From assembly GCF_964340395.1 (NCBI RefSeq), contig NC_135549.1, positions 1,880,501 through 1,944,500 on the forward strand: a stretch of DNA of 64,000 bases, given 5' to 3'. This DNA comes from Glandiceps talaboti (taxonomy: Eukaryota > Hemichordata > Enteropneusta > Spengelidae). Positions 10,930-50,454 of the stretch are shown piece after piece. Made by a program: the position numbers and the translations under genes. How positions within the stretch are numbered: the stretch's first letter is position 1; each line of letters opens with the position of its first letter. The notes below the pieces were generated by a model. It was not told the origin of the DNA, searched no databases, and saw nothing but the letters and a program-made list of their open reading frames with translations.

Positions 10930-11880
10930 ATTGTAACGTGATGACATAATGTGATGACATTGTAACGTGATGACATATAATGTGATGACATTGTAACGGG
11001 ATGACATAATGTGATGACATTGTAACGTGATGACATAATGTGATGACATATATTGTAACGTGATGACATAATGTGATGACATTGCAACGTGATGACATAA
11101 TGTGATGACATTGTAACGGGATGACATAATGTGATGACATTGTAACGTGATGACATAATGTGATGACATATATTGTAACGTGATGACATAATGTGATGAC
11201 ATTGTAACGTGATGACATAATGTGATGACATTGTAACGTGATGACATAATGTGATGACATTGTAACGTGATGACATAATGTGATGACATTGTAACGTGAT
11301 GACATATAATGTGATGACATTGTAACGGGATGACATAATGTGATGACATTGTAACGTGATGACATAATGTGATGACATATATTGTAACGTGATGACATAA
11401 TGTGATGACATTGCAACGTGATGACATAATGTGATGACATTGTAACGTGATGACATAATGTGATGACATTGTAACGTGATGACATAATGTGATGACATTG
11501 TAACGTGATGACATATAATGTGATGACATTGTAACGGGATGACATAATGTGATGACATTGTAACGTGATGACATAATGTGATGACATTGTAACGTGATGA
11601 CATAATGTGATGACATTGTAATGTGATGACATAATGTGATGACATTGTAACGTGATGACATAATGTGATGACATTGTAACGTGATGACATAATGTGATGA
11701 CATTGTAACGTGATGACATAATGTGATGACATTATAACGTGATGACATAATGTGATGACATTGTAACGTGATGACATAATGTGATGACATTGTAACGTGA
11801 TGACATAATGTGATGACATTGTAACGTGATGACATAATGTGATGACATTGTAACGTGATGACATAATGTGATGACATTGT
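10930..11880. repeat. 29-bp minisatellite, about 33 copies
   Basis: The unit consists of two related halves: GTGATGACATAAT (13 bp) and GTGATGACATTGTAAC (16 bp). Variants with an extra TA (ACATATAATG, ACATATATTG), AACGGG for AACGTG, and GCAACG recur in the same order as higher-order blocks, for example around 10960-11100, 11290-11420 and 11500-11550. Because 29 is not a multiple of 3, a stop-free unit on the - strand keeps all three - frames open for more than 300 codons. These open frames are artefacts of the repeat. Confidence 0.97.
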
Positions 11881-12031
11881 AGGTCACTATAACACACAGT
11901 AAAGAATAATGAATTCAAATTCACATCCTATTACGTCACAGTGACCCAAATCGACGTGTTCTGCATGTCTTCATGTTTTCAGTGAACTACAGGCTTAACA
12001 GAAAATGCGTAGTTCACCACCAACAATAAAC

Positions 12032-12044
12032 ACACATCATCACA

Positions 12045-12081
<37 letters not shown>

Positions 12082-12210
12082 GACAGACACAGACAGACAC
12101 ACACATACACAGACAGACAGACACATACACACAGACAGACACATACACATACACAGACACAGACAGACAGACACACACACATACACACACAGAGAGAGAC
12201 ACACACACAC
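12032..12210. repeat. Compound (CA)n/(CAGA)n microsatellite
   Basis: Dinucleotide and tetranucleotide runs interleave. The open frames in it are simple-repeat readings. Confidence 0.95.
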
Positions 12211-12517
12211 CTCAAAACTATATATAAACACAGCGACATATACAACTAGTACAAATAGTTAACGAAACGATGCAACTTACGTATTGCAAAAAAACTATAC
12301 GTAACGTGGCACGTCTGTATCTTACAGACTACGTCAAATCCCACCTACACAAATAAAACGATGGGGGTTATATGGCAAATGTCGCCATGAAAATAAAATT
12401 ACCTACCATATCACAGCAAAAAATCCCCATAAGAAATAGAATCGTCAATTTATTAACAATTGTGCAAACCACATATCTCACATCATGTGAAGTATTACCT
12501 TTAGCTGAATCTGATAG

Positions 12518-12518
<1 letters not shown>

Positions 12519-12573
<55 letters not shown>

Positions 12574-12630
12574 GTGTGTATGTATGTATGTATGTATGTA
12601 TGTATGTATGTATGTATGTATGTATGTATG

Positions 12631-12669
<39 letters not shown>

Positions 12670-12697
12670 ATGTATGTATGTATGTATGTATGTATGT

Positions 12698-12737
<40 letters not shown>

Positions 12738-12786
12738 ATGTATGTATGTATGTATGTATGTATGTATGTATGTATGTATGTATAGG
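12519..12786. repeat. Compound (TCTG)n-(TATG)n-(TG)n microsatellite
   Basis: A TGTC run leads into three TATG blocks separated by TG runs. The open frames seen on both strands are spurious. Confidence 0.97.
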
Positions 12787-13237
12787 TATATGTATATATT
12801 GCGTGTTTTATCATCGAGGTATCCCATTATTTTGTCCGATATGATCATTCAGTTGTAATAATCGATCAATATAATCAAAATTTAATTATTCATATGTTGT
12901 TATTATCAGAGAATTTTGATACTTTGGAGAGACACTCCGTCTGGTTGATCCTAATTATTATTTATACCAAAGACGTCAATTGTTAGACTTCTAGTAAATA
13001 ATGAAAGTGGATGAATATTGATGCAAAAAAATATAAAAAAATTGAACGCCCGAAAACATTTACTATAATATTAATATGTTGTAATATGAATCATATAATT
13101 ATATTGATGATAAAAATGTTCTTAGGGTATTTTGGGAAATTCAATAAAAATTAAATTACGCTCAGCTGATAGAAGATGAAGCTGATATAATAATTGTGCT
13201 CTCGACTTAGAGACCAAGTTCAGAGTTAGATTAAATT
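12787..13237. other. AT-rich stretch, nothing recognised
   Basis: No features beyond base composition. Confidence 0.6.
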
Positions 13238-13592
13238 CTATACAACCAAATTCAGGTCTGTACAACCAAATTCAGGTCTGTACAACCAAATTCAGGCCTA
13301 TACAACAAAATTCAGGTCCGATACAACCAAATTCAGGTCTATACAACCAAATTCAGGTCTGTACAACCAAATTCAGGTCTATACAACCACATTCAGGTCT
13401 GTACAACCAAATTCATGTCTATACAACCACATTCAGGTTTATACAACCAAATTCAGGTCTGTACACCCAAATTCAGGTCTATACAACCAAATTCAGGTCT
13501 GTACAACCAAATTCAGGTCTATACAACCAAATTCAGGTCTATACAACCAAATTCATGTCTATACAACCAAATCTAGGTCTATACAACCACAC
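13238..13592. repeat. 20-bp minisatellite, about 18 copies
   Basis: Unit TACAACCAAATTCAGGTCTG, alternating with ...GTCTA at the last base, plus occasional CCACATTC and ATTCATG variants. It is followed by a short (CA)n at about 13598-13619. Confidence 0.96.
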
Positions 13593-13959
13593 CACCCCCG
13601 CACACACACACACACACAGTGTCACACAAATAGACAAATGTAAAATACTGTACGTCTTTGCCAGTGCCAAACTGACATTGATTATTCATGAGCAATACAT
13701 TGTGACGTAGAAAATTAATTGATGAGCAATTAATTAGAATGATTTGACAGTGGTAGATACCCTAACTATAGTTTATTATTTACCGCAGGTGGGCTCTGTC
13801 TGGCGTTAGACGTACAAGTTCTGACGTAAATACTTTATGGCGGTTACTTTTGGGACTACCAAACCAGACAGGCTATATAATGTTTCAATTATGCGGAGTT
13901 TTTTAAACATCTAACACTGTGTTTGTAACAAATTTCACAAACACAATACAAAAGGTTAC

Positions 13960-14110
13960 CACTGATTGCCCTCGCGAACATGAAATGTTACATTTTACCT
14001 TACTGTGAACACACATAAATTAGTTTCATCCGGCAGAGATGTTGATTTGTGTTCACAGCGAGATAAAATATATCATTTTACATGTTTGTACGCTATCAGT
14101 GTCTGTATTT
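13960..14110. mobile_element. Foldback (MITE-like) element, copy 1
   Basis: The segment around 13965-14015 is an imperfect inverted copy (about 70% by eye) of 14050-14105. Both arms share TGTGTTCACAG at the inner end and an AAAATGTAACATTT-like core. A second copy with the same arm-spacer-arm order is at about 39150-39320, which supports a dispersed family. Confidence 0.5.
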
Positions 14111-14121
14111 TGTTGCTATGG

Positions 14122-14216
14122 CAATACAATACAATACAATACAATACAATACAATACAATACAATACAATACAATACAATACAATACAATACAATACGAT
14201 ACAATACAATGCAATA
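14122..14216 (-). repeat. (TATTG)n tail of a LINE (minus strand)
   Basis: About 19 copies of AATAC on the + strand, read as TATTG on the - strand. They directly follow the LINE poly(A)-like signal AATAAA (minus strand, 14221-14226). Pentanucleotide tails right after the 3' end are typical of some CR1/L2-like LINEs. Confidence 0.8.
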
Positions 14217-14960
14217 CAGCTTTATTGATCCTTATCAGAAAATTTAAGAGTCTGCCATACAAACAATTTAAACGGGTAAATAAAAACAATAAAAAAAGAG
14301 TGTGTAAAATGCAAGACTTACAATCCAAATACGTACATAATCAGGATAAAAGAAGCGTGGACCTTAATAAACATGTGAGCATTTAAGGCTAAAATTGAGG
14401 TTTGTCTATCTGTAGGTTGTGTTATTTAATTGCTGCTGGGATGAATGATTGCTTATAACGTGTTGTTCTGGTGCGTGGAAGTCTGAGTCTGCCGCTTCTA
14501 TCTATACGTCGACTGTCAAGTTCTGGCCTATAAGTGGATGTGTGTCGTCAGCTAATATTGTTCCCAGTCTTTGGTATATGTTGTCAATGTATAGTCTGTT
14601 TTTTACCCACCACCCCTCCCGCTTTTCTGATGATTTTGTCAAGTCTGTCTGTGTCTTGTTTAGTAATATTTCCAGCCCAACATACTAATCCAAAAGTAAA
14701 AACAGTGCTCGAAGTTGAAGTATAAACATTTGTAGTAGATCTCAGTTTTCACAAGCAGTACAATCAACTTTGAAGTTTTTTTGACAGCATGTGTGTTCTG
14801 TTTCCATGAAAGCTTATCACCGAGAGTCATCCCTAAATACGTATAATATGTTCTAACCTTATCGACAACTTTACCCTTGATCAAAATATCTTCGTACACA
14901 GACGTCTTTATTCTAAAGAGATGTATGTAATTTTCAACAAAAAACGTGTGAGACATAAAA
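14217..14960 (-). mobile_element. 5'-truncated, frameshifted LINE (CR1/L2/Jockey-like) 3' end
   Basis: Read on the - strand, this is the C-terminal part of a non-LTR retrotransposon ORF2, split over three frames. First comes YLGMTLGDKLSW (within 14998-14660), the block after the RT palm. After a frameshift follows VCWAGNITKQDTDRLDKI. After further shifts comes a block with SGRLRLPRTRTTRYKQSF ending AAIK and stop TAA at 14422-14424. A short 3' UTR, AATAAA and a (TATTG)n tail complete the 3' end. At least two frameshifts and the missing 5' part make it inactive. Its right edge abuts a 49-bp satellite, so the truncation point is near 14950-14970. Confidence 0.85.
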
Positions 14961-14969
14961 AAACCCACC

Positions 14970-15208
14970 GTGCTGCCTAATTGAAACTGTATAGTCACTC
15001 TGGTTTGGTAGTAACATCGTGCTGCCTAATTGAAACTGTATAGTCACGCTGGTTTGGTAGTACATTGTGCTGCCTAATTGAAACTGTATAGTCACTCTGG
15101 TTGGGTAGTAACATCGTGCTGACTAATTGAAACTGTATAGTCACTCTGGTTGGGTAGTAACACCATGCTGCCTAATTGAAACTGTATAGTCACTCTGGTT
15201 GGGTAGTA
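14970..15208. repeat. 49-bp minisatellite, 5 copies
   Basis: Units start at 14970, 15019, 15067, 15116 and 15165, each containing GCTGCCTAATTGAAACTG and a GGTAGTA end. The array sits exactly at the broken 5' edge of the LINE. Confidence 0.95.
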
Positions 15209-17586
15209 TATATATAGATTTTTTGTGATTTTGAGAAACATTCTTTTACTAAAATATGTTTACTGAAATATGTAGCAAACGTAAATATATATGGCATTTT
15301 AACATAATTTCGTTTATACCAATGCATTCGAAAAAGCACAACCGTCACGTCTCCGTTTCAACCCTCTTGCCGAGTAGTTAACAATAGATACAAAACTGTG
15401 TTGACTGTATTTCCTCCAGCGGATATGCTTTGCCATGCAATATATGTTAATACCTCTTTTAAAGTGTTATATATCTTAAAAAGTAAGAGGTTACATTGTC
15501 AAGTTGTGCCTCCTTTGAGGATTTGTGCTATGAGCCACATTGTCTCATGAGGCAGGAGAGTATGCAATAAGTGAGCATTGGATAATCATGGCTTTTTTCA
15601 CTGCAGAGAATTAAACTTATAACTAGTTATCGAATGGAGGAACAAAAACTAAAGATGTATGATTATGTATACACATAACATTTGAACACAGGTAATTGAA
15701 ACACTTCACAAGTTTTGGATAAAAAGTAATATTAATGCAGTTTCGTCAACATTACGTTTTCCATCGTCTTTCCAGTACTGGTACCGCCCTTTAGACTTAT
15801 AATCAGTTACCCCAGGAGCAAACGTGGAAAATAGAAATAATCGCGGTATCTTTTATTGATAACTTAGTCAACTTCTTAACCCTGCACGATTATTATCAAT
15901 AAATGAAAGCTACTTCGTCAATCTGTACTTCTATGGAAAAGGCCATCCAATTTCTTTTTGTTGAATTATACAACAGAGACTTGGGGTAAACTCGACAGAC
16001 TGGGAAGGTGAAAAGGATTACCCTTATGCAGATGAATCATCCTTTGGATTTGATTCCTTTGTTTCCATCTTATCTTTTCCTGTGTCAACCTCGGGGCACG
16101 ATTGGAACTCTTGAATTAGACATTAAAACTGCCAGTAACGTACTGTAATATCTTTATAAAACCGATGCAAGCTTAGTATGACATTTGATAGTATCATAGT
16201 AATATCCAACCACGTCGTGAATACTTCATATCAGACACACATGCATATGAATGCTTGTAAAATATAGAAAAGATCATCTAAAATGATCTAAACGTTCTTT
16301 ATCTTATGCCGTATTCTAATAATGGATGTTTCACCATCAATATATTTAACACCTTGTACTGTTTTCATGCAAGCTTTACGGTACTCTCTTTTCTCATATG
16401 AGCTTAAATAAGGCAGTCGGGAACATTGTTTTCAATTGTTTAAAACCAGGTGAGATAAAAATCGTATCTAGCATTGCTTCATAGAATTGCTCAACAACAT
16501 ATCTTACTGAAAGTCTAGCTTTATTACATTGTTCGACAAAAACTCGAAGTACAATTTGACTTACAATATAGCAATTTAAAAAAAGGATATTAGGGTGCTC
16601 TGATTTTTTAATATAATATTTATTCATTCATCAGGATCACATAAATGGAATGAAATTTACAAAATAAACATCAAAACAGTTGTTTTCATTCGCAAATCAA
16701 AATTACGTCATATGTTTGATAAGTTAACATTGCTTTTTGAATCATTATTAATGAGTGCGTCAGAATTGAACTTGAAGACTGTATTCAAATTTCCTGGGCT
16801 AACATTGATCAAGTGCAATTTCACCGCGCAATTTCGTGTCCATATATTGAAGCAATGGTCGATGTAAAGAATTGATTACAATTTTAGCACGAAGTGTTAT
16901 TTTCTGTAATCCAAATACAGTAGTAGAAAACAGTTTTTATACGCTGTAAATGATATGAAATTGTACAAAAACGAATAATAAGTAAAGATAGCATAAAATG
17001 TACATCGTGCGATTCATGGTTCGTTTCCAAAGCACCAAAATCAAATAAGAATACTTTAACTTCAGGCTTTGTATGTTTATATGTTAACCATTTAGCAAGA
17101 TACTGTATTACATATGAAGGCTAGGTTAAAAACAACACATTGTGTCAAAAACTTTCCATAACTGTGTTACATATAAATCTGGAAAAAATTCAATATTGAC
17201 TGTCAAATAAAATTTGGTGCAACAAAGAGAAAAAGAAATATACTTCATTTGAGTTAATTTTTGTACAGACTAGACAGCTTCGACTGAAAAACGTTTGTCG
17301 TACAAACGGTTGTTTAGCCAATGGTCAACATGACCCCCATCCCCGAAGAAACCGGACTAAAATCGTCTGCTTTTTGTGAGTTTAGACAGTCTTGTTTATG
17401 AGATTCCAACTTGGCGCCTAGTTGCCTCCTGTCCCTTGACACCAAAATGTTGTCTGTATTCCGAATATGTGGAGTAAACTTTGTTCAAACATGGCGCCGA
17501 AAATGATGTCTATGTCAACGCAGATAACATCTCGATGCGAATACGATCACTTTACCTTAATCTCTTAAGATTCTCATTTCTGGCAG
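15209..17586. other. AT-rich stretch, nothing recognised
   Basis: Open frames up to 77 codons without splice context. No RNA gene was recognised. Confidence 0.6.
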
Positions 17587-17743
17587 AAATCGATTGGATG
17601 ACATCCAGGTGGTATTATTTTGTTTGCTTCACTGCTCCTCATAATTGGTTTGAATTGTGTAGTGATGGTGATGCCATAACTCTTCATTCTCGAAGAGCGC
17701 CATACAATGATTTACATGAAGATTTGCCAGACACTCTGAGAAT
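17587..17743 (+). CDS. Possible internal exon of an unknown gene
   Basis: An open frame (the 17481-17747 frame) is bounded by an acceptor, CATTTCTGGCAG ending at 17586, and a donor, AAT|GTAAGT at 17743/17744. The encoded stretch of about 52 residues is not simple-sequence and includes WYYFVCF and NWFELCSDGD. I recognise no family and see no partner exon on this strand, so it may be chance. It lies just downstream of the 3' end of the Shisa-like gene, on the other strand. Confidence 0.22.
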
Positions 17744-18711
17744 GTAAGTAATTGTATGACGTAGATTACATCATGGAGATATTAGATCACTCAATTGCAG
17801 ACTACGTGGTATATTATGACTCATGGCGCTGCCTTATGAACGATGAATTTTTTTTACCATGACAGAGCAATCTTCCATGTTCTTCGTGTATATGTATGTT
17901 TGCCCGTCGTACATATGTCATGTTATCCCGCTGCGAATATGTAGCATGTTTATACTTACGAAATAATAAACCCAAATGACCTTTCTGAAATGAAATGAAA
18001 TGCAAGCAAGATGTCGCAAGGCAACAGTATGACAAAACAAAAGGCATTTGTTCCTCATCTAGACGTCGTATTGACATTCTATTTTCCATTAACGTCCATA
18101 CATACAAATGTGTCATCGCTATAAAGAGGAGCTTGGTTAATTCCATTTGATTGGCACTGCATACAATCATACTTTGACCCGTTTAAGGTACAACAGAAGT
18201 CCTTGGGAGAACTTAAATAATGTCCTCAACGGAGTCGTATAGACCAATCAATCGTCTTACCCTCTAACAATGTAGAATTTTGGTCCCAAACGACGAGGAC
18301 TTCATGTCCCAAAACGTGTTAACAAAACGAGTTGCGACGAATACCCCAATGTCATGGGATCATTCCTGCTCTTAATGATCCTTTTAATCTCTCGTTGCTG
18401 TCACTGAAGTTTGAAGAAGTGATGTATGTCTATTGACCGAATGGGTCAATAATGTCTGACCAAAAAGCTTTGCAAGATTTCCCTCAAGGAGTCTTTATCG
18501 GTGCTTCGAATGAGTTATAAGGCACCGTGGACTTCTTGAATTCACCGATGTCTTTAGAACACACAGAAAAAAAGAAGATATTTGTGCGAGGCCCCCATGT
18601 ATTTGCTTTCACTCTCAGTATGTATGGTCTTCTAATGGATGGATTTTGTTGATATTGAAATGTATAGAACTTCCGTAATCTAAGAGGATTTCCCATCCGA
18701 TGTATACGATC
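17744..18711. other. Stretch 3' of the Shisa-like gene
   Basis: Holds the presumed 3' flank or UTR of the minus-strand gene. An ATTAAA on the - strand at 18712-18717, about 50 nt after its stop, is a possible poly(A) signal. The 118-codon open frame at 18170-17814 (-) has no recognisable family. Confidence 0.4.
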
Positions 18712-18764
18712 ATTTAATCCCATATTCAAATCGAAAGCATTTGTATTCATCCACACGTTTCTTG

Positions 18765-45213
<26,449 letters not shown>

Positions 45214-46705
45214 CTGTGTAAATTAACTGTTATCTTGAACAACCCAACCGGGCAAGGTAAGATTGACAGTGATGGCACAATATCACTCAGCAAGTCTAAA
45301 ACCGCCGGAATAATGCAATAAAGCACACGCGTGGAAGGTCTTCCAAGAATGTGATGACTTTTACTGAATTATTTTGTAGGTGTGTAAATGTCCCCAATTG
45401 TCACAATATCTATTCACCTAAATATGATAATTCATGCTAAATATTTCTCTAAATTCTCACGAAGGTGGTTCTTCAATAATGCACATAGTTCTCCGAGAAA
45501 GGTTTAAAATGAGTGTGTTGCTATCCATCTCTATCCATTGTCAGGCTCCAGATAGCAAAGTGTTAGGAGCAGCATCATTTGTGGAGTGATTCTCCAAGTC
45601 TAAGCGACAGACTACGACGACGATGCACAATAGAAGAATATTCCATCTTGCAAGGTATAAAATCACATCTAAGGAAATCGGTTAAATATGACTGACGTTC
45701 ATTCACTGCTTCTATACCATTTTGTTGTATTGTTAACGAATATATGCTGCCCACAAAACGGATGTCGATTTGCCTTCGATTTGATCGTCAGTCTACACCT
45801 GCAAAAAGAAAGGAAAACTTTGAGCAGCTGCAGGGGTAAACCTTTAAATGACAAAAAGTAAGTAAAGATCAAATACTATGAAGACAAACAGAAGAAAGGC
45901 GAGTTTAATGTAATGATATATCGTTTTGACAGTTAGGTACATGAAATACGCCGTTCTAAACGTCGCCTTCTTCTATTCGCAAATGTCATTAATGTATAAC
46001 GGACAAATGTGTGGGGTACCTAAGGAAATAATATTGATGATTCTAAGCAAACAACAAATATGGAAGTCATGTTCATGCATGAATTGAATATAACAATTAC
46101 ATTGTTGTTCGCGATTCTCTTCTCATTCATTGAATGTGTCAGGTTGTGGGAATAGTCACAGTTGACACTAAACATCTGCGATATTTCATTAACTTCTACA
46201 TCTCACTTTACAATTGACACAATTACTATTTAATACGTTTTATTGATGTCCTTCAGATGTAAACTTTAAATTTTTTCACAGTTTTCCTAATATAGCAAAC
46301 ATCTCTTTCTCACGAATTCCCAAAAGGAGAACATATATCTAGATAAAAATTCTATTAATCAAATTTGGTTGTCTGACGTCATGTTTATCACAAAATGAAT
46401 TTTCTATTGTGAAAGTCAGAGAGAAATCTTATTGATTTGAATAATACATATTTGTGGCTTAGGTGACGTGCCATTGAAATCAGTTTGACAAGATTATACC
46501 GGATTAGAGTAGTCAACAAAATACTAGTAAACCAAGGTTCTTCACTATCAGGGATACGTTGTAGTTAAACAAGAAAGTACTGAGACATTCATTCTTCTCA
46601 CTTTTGCCTCGGTCAAAAATCCATTAATCGACTGAAGGTAACCTTGGTAACCCTCTCTATCACCTGGTCTGTCAGATAAAAGTAAATTATTCAAAAGACC
46701 TAAAA
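45214..46705. other. Upstream of the first coding exon, nothing recognised
   Basis: Probably an intron between a 5' UTR exon and the first coding exon. Confidence 0.4.
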
Positions 46706-47130
46706 TGAAATGAAGGTTTCCACATGCACTACAGTCTGATTGCAATGAAGGTTTCCACATGCACTACAGTCTGATTGCGAATGAAGCTTTCCCCATGCAC
46801 TACAGTCTGATTGCAATGAAGCTTTCCCCATGCACTACAGTCTGATTGCAATGAAGCTTTCCCCATGCACTACAGTCTGATTGCAATGAAGGTTTCCACA
46901 TGCACTACAGTCTGATTGCAATGAAGGTTTCCACATGCACTACAGTCTGATTGCAATGAAGGTTTCCACATGCACTACAGCCTGATTGCAATGAAGGTTT
47001 CCACATGCACTACAGTCTGATTGCAATGAAGGTTTCCACATGCACTACAGTCTGATTGCAATGAAGCTTTCCACATGCACTACCGTCTGATTGCAATGAA
47101 GGTTTCCACATGCACTACCGTCTGATTCCA
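46706..47130. repeat. 35-bp minisatellite, 12 copies
   Basis: Unit TGCAATGAAGGTTTCCACAT plus GCACTACAGTCTGAT. Copies 3-5 share an AAGCTTTCCCC variant and the last two share CTACCG, so variant units are clustered. Confidence 0.96.
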
Positions 47131-50100
47131 GTAACACTATCCCAAGAGCAACGAGAAAAACAAAATAAAGGCGAAAGATAACTTTAAATTCAAATGTGCT
47201 GCAAGTGGAAAATTTCTTTGGTAATAGTCAAACCAATTCTATTTAAAGTTATGTTTTAAATCAGACTATTATCTTGACTGTACCTAGCAATGTTAGATGT
47301 TTTGTCGTTTGCAAAAGTTACCAATGCATCGTTTCAAATTCTTGTCCCGTTTTTAAACCTTTACCACGAAGACTCGTCAAATTGTTTCTATCCCTTTAGA
47401 GTTAAAAGGTTAGCATTTACCCATGGTGAATGGATTTGTATGTGTAGACATGACTGCAGCCCGTCCTTTCCAAGTGATGACACAACATCATCAAGTCAAG
47501 ATAAATAGAAAAAGATGAATGTAGGAAAATAGGACGTGAACAAATATTTGAATTGAGACAGGACATTAATAACCCGAGAAGGATTCGTATTTGTACATAC
47601 CCAGGTGAAAAGTCGCATTATGCATTTTTGTTATGAATAAAAGAAAGAGATCATTCAGAAGTACAATTAAAATCACGAAACAAGAAACAAACGTTGTCTG
47701 GCTCGACAAAAATCACACAAATCTACTAAATTTTATTATCTGGCTCATCAAAAATCTTACCAACAGTGTTATATTTTATTCATCTGCCTCAACAACAATC
47801 TTACCAACATGGCTACATTGTATCCTCTACTGCAACAAAATATCAACGGAGACATTTATTGAGCACAAAGATTGTATTGCACCAGACGATAGAATATAGC
47901 ACTTTCAGATTTTAATAGTAAGTGACTTCCAAGAAATGAACTATAGATTTAAACAGACAGGTACACCAATTTAAGAAGAAAAGTAGAGCTATCGGTCATA
48001 TCTAGAAATAAAAGGTTTAAAAGGTCATTGTGCCACGTGGATAGTTATATTTCAAAAGTATTGAAGAGTAATATTATAACCTTGGGATTCGAACTTGCTG
48101 GTTAAATTATCCGTTACATTTCCAATATAAATGCATTTCTTCTGGAACATCCCCAGAAAGAATGCAAGTGAAATTGCCACAGGCCCGAGGATATCTATAC
48201 ACAGTCTTGTCCTAAATGCATTCGCTTCACGTTTTCTTTAAAGGTGATGTGGTTTATGTTACTCTACTTTTACATGTAGTATACTTAACATTTAAAAAAC
48301 GGAGAAATATGTCGCGAACCTGCGCAACAACACCCAATGACTTATAACATGTTTTCTAGAAATGTCATAACCAACATGATAAAAAGACAGCATATTCGGA
48401 ACAGTTCTGCGTCAAGGTAGAATGCACCTAAGGGACCATTTTCAGGGGTTCAATGTCAATAATCGTCACATTCACATAGCTTTACCACAGTATTCATTTT
48501 GATAACATGTTGACCAATTTTCAAAATTTTGGACGGGAACTTTCTTGATTTAAAAGGAAAACGGAATTGAGTTTTCTTTAAGTAATATCAAAGTTTAAGT
48601 TTTCATTTCCGAGGCACACTCAACTTTAATATTAATTTTTATAGAACATTGCGTTGTTGCAACGCATTGTGTATACTATTTGAAAATGATACTGCAAGAC
48701 AAATAACTCCAGCGACAACATTGCCAATCAGAACAAGTACATTTTAAAGAGATGTCATATTAATGTGGCTTACACTATTTTTTTTTCAAATGGCATATTT
48801 AACCGTACTTTAATACAGTAGTCATGGTGATCATGGTGATCAATATGTGTCTTCATTATATGCTACAGTTAACAGGTTAGGTCAATGCATGCACGTAGAT
48901 CTTATCTTATCGTATCATGGCGCATTAAGTTCTCCAACGATAAATCTTTGCTAATATACTCCGGAATTGATATTCCTGGAGATTTCTTTCTCTTCGATCT
49001 GCATAAAAGTAGAGAAAACCGTCAACTCTCTGAAACGTTTAGAATATATGTTGTTGTTTTCAAAGTAACTTAAATTGCTCATTTTATCGTTACTCCTCAT
49101 ACACATAATTGAAAATAAATATACATTTCAGAACATTTACTTAATTTTGACATCTATCAGTATATCTCAATGACCAAATAAAGTTCACCACACTGATATC
49201 AGAATCATTTTGCTGTTTAAACATGTTATGTATATTTTATCCTTAGGAAGATTTGAAGATATTGTATGTTTTTGATGCACGTTCAAAAAAGGGAAAACCT
49301 CAAAAAAGCAATGTGAATACAACATAGAAATCACTGTTTTCAACGCACATAGCGTATCACGGCGTAGTTAATTCTGTTGAGTCGCCAATCTATATGAGAA
49401 AGTACACATATACTCCAATAAATGATGTAGAAACTTGTTTCGTCCTTCGACTAGCATAACAAATAAACTTTCTTACCTTGGATGATCATTTTGCATAATT
49501 TATTTTAAGTGGACGAAGATTATTTAAAATATTTTTAAATTTCTAGTACATTACATTAATTTAGTACACTATACGTTCTGTACATTGCGATTTCTTTACT
49601 GAGTAGGAGCAAGATGTTGTCTCTTCTCCGCTGTTGTCATGGTTTCTTAAAAAAGGAGTTCTGAATCTAGACTCTGATTGTACTTTAGTATAGTGAATGA
49701 TTTACATGACACAGCAGTATGTCTATTGAATACAATTTGCTCACGTATCCAGGGGTAACATCAAAATCGATCTAGACCTGAAAGAGAAATTTACTGAAAA
49801 AACAACATAACAATCGCACGAGAGCCTTACACGTAAAGCAAACCATAAATGGAAAAAATGCAACAAAAACAAAATTAAGCATACAACAAAACAGTGTTGA
49901 AAGAATAGGCAATAATTGATGGATCAATTACAGAATGATGAGATTCTAGACAATGAATGTAGATAGTTGATAAGCTATCAAACTGACAGGGAGATTGAGA
50001 AGCAACGCAGCAAGTGGTATATACGATACTAATTAAAAGGCAAACATTGTCGACATTTAGAAAATGCAGACAGCGGAATCTTTGCATTTCGCTGATCTGT

Positions 50101-50454
50101 ATTTGTCTCCTGCAAGTGGCTGTCAACGGCGACGCGTTCTAATCGCTTTATCTTTCATAGGATGATTTCCATAGCTAATTTTATATTCATTTAAAGCGTT
50201 TGGTTAATAATATCACGATGCAAACGGTCACCAGACACGTTAAACTCAGTCGTGCCTGATAAAAATGGAGAATAAAACACAAACAGCACTTAATTATTCT
50301 CTGTCTCGCCACTACATCAAGCTAGGTGTATTTCCTCTCTCCTATCAGTACAATAAAATCGTTCAAGTTGTAATTGAGTCACGCATATTACTCGAACAAT
50401 TTATAACAATATGATCGAAACTCGGAACAGAACTCGTGTAAGATTAGCACTTAC
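47131..50454. other. AT-rich stretch, nothing firm
   Basis: A loose repeat of about 50 bp (CTGGCTCATCAAAAATCTTACC-like) at about 47695-47815 accounts for the 88-codon + frame there. No exon was supported. Confidence 0.5.

Noticed and set aside
10661-11924. Three minus-strand frames of 318-352 codons
   Set aside because: They are the 29-bp satellite read in three frames; identical peptide periods in every frame mean repeat artefact, not protein.
12005-12858. Many overlapping Cys/Val/Tyr/Met- or His/Thr-rich frames
   Set aside because: Readings of (CA)n, (TATG)n and (TCTG)n. The same applies near 24.3, 28.9, 34.2, 37.4 and 40.9 kb.
48078-48105. tRNA B-box-like GTTCGAATCCC on the minus strand
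   Set aside because: There is no A box at the right distance and no cloverleaf; likewise the GGATCGAATCC near 44158.
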